NCBI GenBank assembly: GCA_028564705.1
Contig: JAPXFQ010002460.1
Location: 1,619,501 to 1,683,500 of the forward strand
Origin: Apricaphanius iberus
Taxonomy: Eukaryota; Chordata; Actinopteri; Cyprinodontiformes; Aphaniidae
Length of the DNA: 64,000 nt
Direction: 5' to 3'
Of this stretch, positions 35,201 to 46,900 are shown one piece after another. The notes under the pieces are model-generated. The model had not been told where the DNA came from. It did no database searches and was given only the letters and a program-made list of their open reading frames with translations. How positions within the stretch are numbered: position 1 is the stretch's first letter; every line of letters begins with the position of its first letter. A program made the translations under genes and the position numbers.

Positions 35201-37888
35201 TTTGTTATTTTAAAAAACATAGACAACTCTTTATTCATTTATTTTTTTAACTATTACTATTTATTTATAATGGCATTGATTCTAATTGTGTGTTTTTTTA
35301 TCTATATGTCTTTTTTTTTTCTGTCTGAACACTTTATGGTGCAAAAATGGAGATTTCCCACTTGTAGGACTAATAAAGTCCATCCATCCATCCATTATAA
35401 TTCCTGTCCCTTTTCCATACTTCCAGGTTCCAAAGCCAATCACGTGTGAGCCCGCAAGGTTGCCAAAAGGTGCACCGCCATTTGTAATCTGTCACCGGCT
35501 ACATTAGCTATGTTAGCTAACTCTGAGCTAAAAATGCTAGCAGTAAATGCTGGCTCTAAAATATATCTGGCTACTGAATCAATTACCATCAACTTGATGT
35601 TACGGTGAAATGTATTTATCTACTGTGAGTGACAAAGAGCGGATTATGTTGTTGTTCATGGACTGCAGTACTACAATTTGACCACAAGATGTCATTCTTA
35701 CATAACGTATGTTTAACCTTTTCTTTGCTGATAAACTGCATAAATGAGCGTCTAATAGTGCTGTTTACATGTCAGGCCATTGTTTTTGGAAGTTTAGTAA
35801 AAACTTTATTTTTCTCACCGTGCGGCGCCCTCTTCAGTTTAAAACTCTGAGCTGAGCTTGAGTTTAAATCGGGCATTGCTACTGGCTCAGACGTTACTGT
35901 TGACGTCGGACACGCTGCCATTGTGGAGTATAAGGTAAGCTGAGTCGGGGCCACGCTGGAATGCCGTCCATTTGAAGTTGGAACTAAAACTTTCCAACTT
36001 AACATGTACAGATAACTTTGTGGTGTTCTTTGCATTTTTCTTTTTTCATTTAGAGTAAAAGAGTTTTGCAAACACTTTTGGGATCTTTAATGTTGCTTTT
36101 TCAATCTGTTTGTCCCACAATGAACACAATGATTTTTACCTAGATCGGTGCTGACCAGTAACCAGCTGAAAACTTAGTAACACTCTTCGATGTGGAAGTG
36201 GACACTGAACGAAAAGGTCTCAAAGTTATCAGTATCAGTGGAGTGGTTGAAATAAAGTCAGAGGAGCCTCAGAGATGTAGGAAAAGGAAACTATTTTCGC
36301 TGACATGTTGAGGCTTTGAGAGAGAGAACAGCTTTCTAAGCAGATAATAGGAAGGCTGAAAGCTGATCTGATTTTACCCTTTGTATCATAAAACATGCTG
36401 TACTAGGAAATGTTGAGTGGGAAACTCAGAGTTAAGGTAAGGATGTGTATTTTCTGTGGTTACATCTGGAGTTTGCTGCTTTTGTAGTGCTAGCCAAACA
36501 AACTGCTAGCATAAGATACTAAAGACGGTTTAAAAAGTTAATGCTTTTAAAAAAAAGTATGAGTCAAGTCCTGTTTTACAGCATCCTGACGATATATTAA
36601 ATAATTAATAACCGCTCAGTGAAGGGCAGAAACATTATCCTGAATGGTGTTTTGTCGGCAGGTCAGAGAATCTGCGTGTCGTTAGCTCCATGCTAACTGA
36701 AATTGACTCGTATTGTCTGGAAGGATACAGCCACAAGGCATGATGGGAGCTTCATAGTCCATGCTGGCCTGCTCTGGCCTGTTAGAGCTTCCTCTACGAA
36801 TGAAGAACGACAAGAAATCAGTCGATGACATTTTTTGTTCTTGCTCACGGGATGGAATTGTGCCGCGTACCTCTGGGAGTTGTCGTCGCTCCAAGGATAG
36901 GCGGGACGCTGCAGGTAGTCCACAAACAGGATCTCCTGGGCAAAGTCGAAGTGGCAATTACCAGGTCCTTTCCGGACCAGGAATCCCTCCGTCGGGGAGA
37001 TGGCTACATCATCCATGTACAGATGGAGGACTTTCACCTAAATCAATGAAGTGGAAACAACAGGAGTTATCAGCTCCATCCGTCTACCTTTAAGACCGGG
37101 CTTAAAACATTCCTTTTTGATAAAAGTTTATAGTTACAATTAGGGATGCTCGAGATTGGCTTTTTTCAACCAATATCTGATGTTCCGATATAGTCTAAAC
37201 AATAATTCCTGATAAGGATATAAACCAATATCACTGATTAATGTCAACCTAAAGGTTGAAGGTTGCCTCAGAAATGCAAAAGCGACAGGATATAAAGCGA
37301 GTTTTGCAAAATAAACAGAAATATCTACAAAAAAACCCCACATCTGATATGTTATAATTTAACATTTTGAGTGAGGGGAAAATAAACTGTAGAGTTTGAT
37401 GTTGAACACCCCATAACATTACTGCAACTTTCAACAGAAATTATATAAAAGACCAGTTGCCACAGTTCCTTTGCAAAAGTAATCTGATTACTGACGACTC
37501 CTTTTACGACTTTTAGCAGCTGCCCATAACACTTCCTACTGCCTCAACATAGAAAAAATAACCAGTTTTGCCAATACTCACTTTATTAGGAGTGTATTTT
37601 AACAGAAAAGCTGGAAATATTCTTCCTTTTTAACCTCATATTGACCCCAGTGGCTATGAAGCTGCGTCTTGGAGGACGTACTTGCTTGCTCACTGCACGC
37701 ACTACAAGAGAGTTCCACTAGGGGGCAGACTCGGAGTACAGATTACAGAACTCTCAGACCGAAACAAACATGGCGACCGTAAAGGAGTTAATCACCTGAT
37801 TTGGATTACGACAGAAAAAGACGGCAGCAGTGTTGTTGAATTTACCGCTATTGTCGCTTGTTTTGCTAATGCTTTTCCCGGCATGTAT

Positions 37889-37923
<35 letters not shown>

Positions 37924-40900
37924 TTTTTTTTTTTTTGTTTAAGAAAATGACAAAAATAGTAACGCACAGTGGCTTGAACAAGTAATTTTAATCTGATTAC
38001 CTGTATGGAAACAGTAACGCGTTAGATTAGTCGTTACTGAAAAAGTGATCATATCACTGTAAAAGACATACACCCAAATTAAAATTAAAGCTGAGTGCGA
38101 GGAAACACTCTGAAGTTTCCCCCACAACATTAAAAATCCAAAAGTAATATAATTATGAATACACAGAAGATAACATTTTATGTCTGCCTGTTTATAATCT
38201 TTAAATACAAGCTTTAAAATGTGTCTTTAAAACAGTGGTGGACTAAAACACATTGGGTCTAAAGCCTTAAGGATTCTCTTTACCCACACAAATTGGATGG
38301 TAATATACCAAGAAATTTGTATTTATTTTGCACGGGTTTACCTAACAAAAGCTTGAGGATGCGCCCTCTCCAGACTGAATGTAGAATACATCACTGTTCT
38401 CCTCTGATTAAAAAGAAAACAGGACAAAATCACTACGGTCTCTTGTCAAACAAAGCTCCACAGCTTCCTCTTTGTTGTATTTAGTTTTAGAAGGGAGCTT
38501 TGTGAAGTGGCCGAAAAGATCTCCTACTGATTCAGAACTGTGTGTAAGAATACAGAGATATTCCTACATAGAGATCTCACCAGCGGCCGCCACCAGCCCA
38601 AAATTGCAGGGGTCGCGGGGGTCCAAACATTATCCAAATCCAAACATTTTTAAAAGATAATTTATCTTTCTAGGTTCGGAATCCATTTCTCCGTGTACAA
38701 AGATAAATTATGTTTTTAAAATGTTTGGATTTGGATAATGTTTGGGCATGTTTAAAATCTGTTATTCGTAACTCACACTGATTTCTTCATAATTTTAGGC
38801 TGCCTGCAGGTAACTGCTGTGTTCTGCTTATTTGAAACTTTAAACTATATCTCACTCTGAGACAAACAAATCCAGACCAATCAGCGGCTACCGCTGCTGC
38901 GTAGCAGTAAGAGGGATATCATGTTACCGGACCAATTAGTCCATAGGTGGGCGTTTCGGGTCGCTTGGAACCAAGGCAGAGGTAGCCCGAAAAAAAGGGA
39001 TCGGCTCGGAACCGACGCAGGTAATGGAAACACGGCAAAGCGTCCTGTTCTGTACCGTACTGGCACTAGTGGAAACGGGGCATTATTTTAGCATAACTCT
39101 GGTTTTACGTGGCCAATTAACACAATTAAAAAAATTTTGATTGCAGTTTATAGTCCGCACTTTAAACATAAACTGAGACTCAGAGGGACGTAGTCTCGCT
39201 GCCATGTCATCCCAAATCAGACGTAGTGAAAATACGAGGATTTGCGTCCATGGAGGGTTGAAAAAGTAAAAAAACGAACATTTCAGACATCCCGAGACAG
39301 AACGGTTTAGGTTATCCTGAACTATCTCTGTAGTTATGCTGCTATAGGTTAAGACTGTTGGAGGACAGACTGACCAGTTTTCTTGACTCTGCTACATTCT
39401 TCTCCTACCTCCAATTTGCATGATTTGCCGTTAATACAGCTTTTATCTTCACATTCTCTCAGATTGTTTTTTTCTCCATAGAAGTTAGACGTGGTCTTGT
39501 TTTTAGCTGGGATATATATTTAGCTGGGGTATTTTTCAAATACTTTTTTTCCTTATAACTAAGTTTGTAAGATACAAAAACCAATCAAATCAAAGAGAAC
39601 TGAGTAACATCAGTAAATACAAAGAAAATTAATGTTATTAACCATTATATTATATATTTTTAAAAGTATGTTAGTTATTTAAATTAAAAGCTTCTCTTCA
39701 TGCTTTTTAATCTTTTAAACATTTCAAGATACTTTATTTTATTAATGGCTGAAAGCTTTGGTGTAGTTTGAAAATAGAGCTGCTAAAGCTAACGCTAACC
39801 AGCCACTCACCGATACCAGACTGTAGATGGAGCCCAGTTCATAATGGAAAAATAAGGGACAACTTTTTGTTTTTGGCTCCATTTGTTTTCTATCGCACAA
39901 AACTGTATAGATTATTAGATATTTTTATTTAATTATCATTGTAGTATGCAAAATTTGATCATATGTGTTAAATATCTTTAGTAAACCTTCAGAGGTAAAA
40001 GTCTGTTTTTACCAGCATTTTAATTGGGCACCTTTTGAGGAACATCAGAGCCTTGGATAATGTGGGGAGTACGTTTGACTTTTGTGGACCTCTGAGACAA
40101 AGTGAGTTTTTATTGCAAGCTGTAAAAGCAAGAATGTATAGATAAGAAACAGACCAGGGAAGACACGGCCATAAAAGTACTGAGTGATACAGCCTAACTC
40201 AGGAAGACCTTGGTAATAAAAGCAAAAGAGGACTGGTAATTACTATTTGACATTTGGGAGTGTCTTTCTCTGAGGCTCAGGAATGCCTAATTCTCTAACA
40301 GCAAATCAAGAATAAGACAATGTTTAGAATAATATGATTGGTTCAGATTTCGAGGGAGAAGAAGACGCCTACATTTTGGGAAAACTCCGATGTCTATAAA
40401 AGTTAAATATGAAGATCATTCAATGTTCAGATTTCTTTAAGTCTGGACCACAGAGAAACTAGGGCAACTTTCTCTTTAAACTGCAATTTGTTAATCTGTT
40501 CAAAATAAATGTTAAACTGGAAATTGGCTCCATTTTGTCTCTGCTTGAACATGCATTGAATTACTTATGATAATTATTTAATTCAACATCATCCAGCCCT
40601 AAGAGAAATCTGTGTTTTTTGACGTCTCTGCTGTGGATTGGGGTTATGTTTGAAAGTGAACTGAGCTAGCCAGAATGGAAAGTGATGAAGTGAAGGCTGC
40701 TGGTGTCTCACCCCTCTGTAGGAATCCTCCGGCGACTTGTTGTAGTTCCAGATGCGGAGGCCGGCGACTGTCTGGGGCTTCGTGAAGGTGATGTTCAGGG
40801 TGTGCGGCTCTCCGTGGGAAAAAGGAATGAGCCACATGCGGCAGTCGTCTGTGGTGATGTTGTGGCCATCGATGAGCCTGGAGGGTCACAGAACATAGTG

Positions 40901-43900
40901 AGGCCTGGATCTGATGCTCTTAGCGATACCGGTGCGGTCGGGCTTACTTATCCAGCGTCCGCGCGTCCTGCTGGTACTCCGGCAGGTCGTTGAGGTCTCT
41001 CGGTAAGGCCGCCATCATGGCGAGGTCCAAAGGTAAGCCCTCACCGTCCCCCCCCACCACCTCCAGGCCCGTCAGGCCCATATAATGAGAGTCTCCCCAA
41101 GTCATGGTCATCTCCAGCGTAAGGCCTGGAACAGTGGCAGGTCAAAGGTCAGAGGGTTCAGAGGACATCAGAGAACAAGAGGCAGAATGCAAACCACGCC
41201 ACACTTTTCAGATCTTTATTTTTAAACAGTAATTTAATCCTTTTCTTATAAACCATTTATAACGAAACTATGAGGAAACGGGAGGACTCACACTTTCCAG
41301 AGAACAGGCCAGGAACAAGTTTCCTATTTTCCTCTGATGGGTTCAGAGCGGCGCTGATATGAAGTTTGGACTAATAACAGAGAAACAAACATTAAAACAG
41401 AAAACATGGAGAGAGAAGAAAAACCTGCAGCATCATCGGTGAAGGCTGAACTCACAGCCAGGTCTTCCTCCCTGAAGCCAGCCTGGGTGAAAGGTCGTTC
41501 CTCTCCCTCTCCGTCGGCCGTGCGCGGCCTCTGCAGCTCTTCATCGTACGCCGACACTTCAGGACCTTCGTCATCGCTGAGGAAGGTCTCATCGTAGCGA
41601 GACATGGCCTCCAGGATGAGGTCATCGGTGGTGAAGAGGATGGTGTCCCCGAACTGGTCGATTCCTGAGAAGGCAGCAAGGTTAGAGGAAGCAAGCACGG
41701 AAGGAAGGAAGGAAGTAACAAGGAAGGAAGGAAAGAAGGAACAAGGAAGGAAGGAAGGAAGTAACAAGGAAGGAAGGAAGGAAGTAACAAGGAAGGAAGG
41801 AAGGAACAAGGAAGGAAGGAAGTAACAAGGAAGGAAGGAAGGAAGGAAGTAACAAGGAAGGAAGGAAGGAAGGAAGGAAGGAAGGAAGGAACAAGGAAGT
41901 AACAAGAAAGGAAGGAAAGAAGGAAAGAAGTAACAAGGAAGGAACAAGGAAGGAAGGAAAGAAGGAAGAAGTAACAAGGAAGGAAGGAAGGAAGTAACAA
42001 GGAAGGAAGGAACAAGGAAGGAAGGAAGGAAAGAAGGAAGGAAGTAACAAGGAAGGAAGGAATAACGAAGAAACAAGGAAGGAAGGAAGAAACAAGGAAG
42101 GAAGGAAAGAAGGAAGAAGGAAGGAAGTAACAAGGAAGGAAGGAAAGAAGGAAGAAGTAACAAGGAAGGAAGGAAGTAACAAGAAAGGACGGAAGGAAGG
42201 AAGTAACAAGGAAGGAAGGAAAGAAGGAAAGAAGTAACAAGGAAGGAACGAAGTAACAAGGAAGGAAGGAAGGAAATATCAAGGAAGCAAGGAGGGAAGT
42301 AACAAGGAAGGAAGTAACAAGGAAGGAAGGAAAGAAGGAAGGAAGTAAGGAAAGAAGGAAGAAGTAACAAGGAAGGAAGGAAGGAAGTAACAAGGAAGGA
42401 AGTAACAAGGAAGTAAGGAAAGAAGGAAGAAGTAACAAGGAAGGAAGGAAGGAAGTAACAAGGAAGGAAGGAACAAGGAAGGAAGGAAGGAAAGAAGGAA
42501 GGAAGTAACAAGGAAGGAAGGAAGAAGTAAGAAGGAAGGAAGGAAGTAACAAGGAAGGAAGGAAAGAAGGAAAGAAGTAACAAGGAAGGAAGGAAGGAAG
42601 GAAGTAACAAGGAAGGATGCAAGGAAATATCAAGGAAGCAAGGAGGGAAGTAACAAGGAAGGAAGTAACAAGGAAGGAAGGAAGGAAGGAAGTAACGAAG
42701 AAACAAGGAAGGAAGGAAAGAAGGAAAGAAGGAAGAAGGAATGAAGTAACAAGGAAGGAAGGAAAGAAGGAAGAAGTAACAAGGAAGGAAGGAAGTAACA
42801 AGAAAGGAAGGAAGGAAGTAACAAGGAAGGAAGGAAAGAAGGAAAGAAGTAACAAGGAAGGAAGGAAGTAACAAGGAAGGAAGGAAGGAAATATCAAGGA
42901 AGCAAGGAGGGAAGTAACAAGGAAGGAAGAAACAAGGAAGGAAGGAAGGAAGGAAAGAAGGAAGAAGTAACAAGGAAGGAAGGAAGGAAAGAAGGAAGGA
43001 AGTAAGAAGGAAGGAAGGAAGGAAGTAACAAGGAAGGAAGGAACAAGGAAGGAAGGAAAGAAGGAAGAAGTAACAAGGAAGGAAGGAACAAGGAAGGAAG
43101 GAAGGAAAGAAGGAAGGAAAGAAGGAAGGAAGTAACAAGGAAGGAAGGAAGGAAAGAAGGAAGGAAGGAAGGAAGGAAGTAACAAGGAAGGAAGGAACAA
43201 GGAAGGAAGGAACAAGGAAGGAAGTATCACCTCCTGAGAGCGTTCCTGACGCCTTGGCGATCTCCCCCCTGAAGATGCACCTCCCATCCAGGATCATCTC
43301 CACCTCCTTCACGCCGCGGAACGAATGAATGCGCGACTTGTTGTAGTTCCAAACGCGGATCATGGCGATCTGATGCGGCGCGCCGAAGTCCAGGAAGACG
43401 GCGTGGCGGCGGCCCGGGGTGAACGGCGCCAGCCACAGGTGCATGTCGTCCTGGGTGCGGTTGACGCCGTCCACCAGGTTGGCTACCACGCGCGGGTCCT
43501 TGCCGTAAGCCGGCAGGACGTTGATGTCCGGCGGGTCGGCCCGGACGTGGGCCGGTCGGAGAGGCTCCCCGCTGGAGCTGAACACCTCCACGCCGTTCAG
43601 ACCCACGTAGTGGCGGTCGCCCCACGTGGACAGGATGTTGATCACCAGCCTCTGGCCCTGAGGAAGAACCGGGATCTCAAACTCATCCTCCCTCTCCACC
43701 GAGGCGTCGTCGGCCGGGGGGGCTTTGGTAGCGGCGGGCGGGGCGCGACCCTGGCGCTGAAGAAACTCGTCGAATATGTCGCCTTCGAAGCCCATGTTGG
43801 AGATGCGCCCACGCTGACATTGGTTGAACTTGGTGAGGGAGTCCCAGGACTCCATGAGGCTGTGGTCCTGTTGGAGCTGGGACCTCCTGCTGGACCCGAC

Positions 43901-46900
43901 CAGAACCAGCGGCTCGTCTGCAGAACACAAACACATCGCAGTGTGAGGCAGAAACATTAACCCCGTCCTTGGGGGCGGATGGGTTTAAGAGGTTAAACTT
44001 ATATATTAACAATTATCTCTGATTGATTTTTAGGATCAGATCAAAATCAGACCAAATCTGGATTGGAATGCTGTTATTGCGGGTAGTGGCTTCAACAGAA
44101 AGGGGGCGCCCCAGAGTCAAAATCGGCTTAAGACCTGTTGAATTAAATAATTATCATAAGTAATTCAATGTATGTTCAAGCAGAGACAAAATGGAGCCAA
44201 TTTCCAGTTTAACATTTATTTTGAACAGATTAACAAATTGCAGTTTTACAGAGGAATTTTGCCCCCGTCAGTTCCTCTGTGGTCCAGATTTAAAGAAATC
44301 TGAACAATTAACTGATCTTTATTTCACAGCTTTATAGACAACCGGGCCTCTAGGCGTTTCTAATCTCTCCAATCAGAACATTTTCATACAGTGTCTTAGC
44401 TCTTATTGGCTGTCAGAAAATTATACAGTCATATGGGTGAGACGTTTTTTCTTAAAAGCTCATTCTGAATTTATGGTTTTATGGCAACACCCCAACTCTA
44501 CAGACATCCTGTTTTTTACAGCTTGCAATAAAACTCACCCCAGAGTTTTATGACTTAAAAGCTTACCTGCATAAACAATAGTGTCAGACCCATTTTTACA
44601 ACCATGCAAACTATATAAACAGTCTTTTACCTTCTGAATAATAAAAGTTTAAACCTTATGCAGAATTACACCACAGACCCTATAAGACTTTGGGCCGGCC
44701 CAGCATGTATCCGATACTCCCAATCCAGTTCTTTCAGAGCTGAGTCGAGGAAGGAAACATTTGTTTTTGTAAGGGTTACGGGCCTCAAAGGAAACCTTAC
44801 GGTTCTAAAATATCCAAAGCAAGGGACAGAAGTCCCGTACCCCATCAGTGGCTGCTCACTGCTGATCAGCTGGCTGGAGGAAACCATCAGATGTGCCTTT
44901 TTTTCTTACAGGAATCGACAAATGTGACAGTGAGGCAGGGTTAAAGGGTCAAGTCAACTGGATTTTCTTTTTTAAAAACAGCGATTTTGAAAAATCTGAA
45001 CCGCGTCCATCATTTTGACATTAGTTCCGTATTTACCCGAATATACGATGACCCCTATTATAAGACAACCCCCGTTTTACAAGACTAATCTTCCAAAAAA
45101 TACCAAATTCACTTTTTAAAGAAAATATTCTTTATTAAAATTTTGAAAAAGTCATTTAAGTAATAATATTGACCAAAACTGAGAAAAAAACAACATTGTT
45201 ATGCAAACTGTTAAAACTTTGCTAATGACGCATTAAAAGTCTGCATGAGGCTTTTACTCACTATCATGCTGCGGTCCCGTCTCCTCCCACAGAACCTCAT
45301 CCTCACTACCATCCAATTCATTTAAAGGTTGAATATGGAAAAAATTTCTCAAAAGCTATCTCTTTAAAAAAGTAATACTTCAACAGGCAGTTTAGAGGTG
45401 TGCAGAATGAAAGTGCACCCTTTCATTTAAAAGTTATATTTTACATTAAAATCATTAAAAAAAATATAACTTTTTCTACTTTTTCTTACGTGTTCCAGCC
45501 AACAGCGGCGCAGCATAGCTGGTTGCCAAATACTTTTGTAAACAACTGTCTGGAGCAACGAGGCATTTACTGTAGAAAATGGAGCACTCTGTTAGTTTAG
45601 CTGCTGTATTTGACCCCATAGATTTCATTATCTTTCTCAGTCGAGGAGCGACCTTATAAGATCTAAAACCAGAGTTAGTTTAGGTTAAGCCTACAACAGA
45701 TGGACACAAATGAAAATACTTTCACGGGATCAAAACTTATGCAGAAATGGCGACGTTTCGAATGGAGAAAGGTAAGAAAGCTTGCCAACGGTTAAAGTTA
45801 GCTGTCGGTAAAACAGCTTTGCAATACTCGTGTATATGATGTTCCTAGATATGAGAGCATCAACCTCCACACTGAGTAAACGGAAGAAAAGGAAGCGGTG
45901 TCCTCCTGCACTCCCCATTATAGCAGGCTCGCTTTCACCTCTGCGGTGAGTGACTTTTATAAAGACCGTTCTAGCTAGCTTTCTGTATTGGCATAGATCT
46001 ACAAATATACACCTCAGTCACATACACACGCTGTGTAATCTGTTGGATGTTAATGTAAATTCTACAGTAGAAATTACGTATGGAGCCGGAAAAGTCTCAT
46101 AATAAATAAACTAACGCAGGGTTTTTCACGAATGCATATGCTCAATCAGGGATGCACACGAGCCGTTTCACAAATGCACACAATCTGACCAATACGCTAC
46201 AGCAACAACTTGAATGACCATGGTGGCCAGAGCCTATTATCAAGCTGATACAACACCCGATGTGGTCACAAAGTTTGATAAACCTAGGGAATAGATTGCG
46301 AATCCATGCGCACGGTTTAATAAACCAAGAAATTGATTAGTAATTATTGCCGGGGTCCGTATGTTTGGCCACAATGACGACAGAATTTAAGGTTAGGAGC
46401 CATATGATTGGTTGAAAGCAAACACAGCTGGCTAGTGATGTATTTGATTGACAGATTCATTAGCCAATGGTGACACTGAGGTGTTTGGGGTTTCTCAAAA
46501 CTCACCACACAGAATTCTCTCACAAATGCAGAGAGGTTCACAAATGAGAAGCGATCCATAAATGGACATTCAGCGATCTGCATGATCTGAGTGAGTTTAT
46601 ATTTGAAGTTTTTTTTGAAGTTATATTTGTAAAACAGCTCGTGTGGATTTGTGAAACAGATCGTGTGCATTTGTGAAACAGATCGTGTGGATTTGTACAT
46701 TTATTATACAAGTGTTTCTCGAAATTATATTTGTGAACCTCATCGTGTGCATTTGTGAAACAGCTTGTGTGCATTTGTGAAACATATCGTGTGCATTTGT
46801 ACATTTATTATACAAGTGTTTCTCGAAATTATATTGTGAACCACAGCGTGTGCATTTGTGAAACAGATCGTGTGCATTTGTTTAAGAGATTGTGTACATT

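Noticed and set aside
41324..43957. 877-codon continuous open frame on the minus strand as an independent gene
   Set aside because: Its two ends are katnip exons with good splice sites and its middle is the pyrimidine-rich array; it is better read as exon-intron-exon. Retention is raised separately as a finding.
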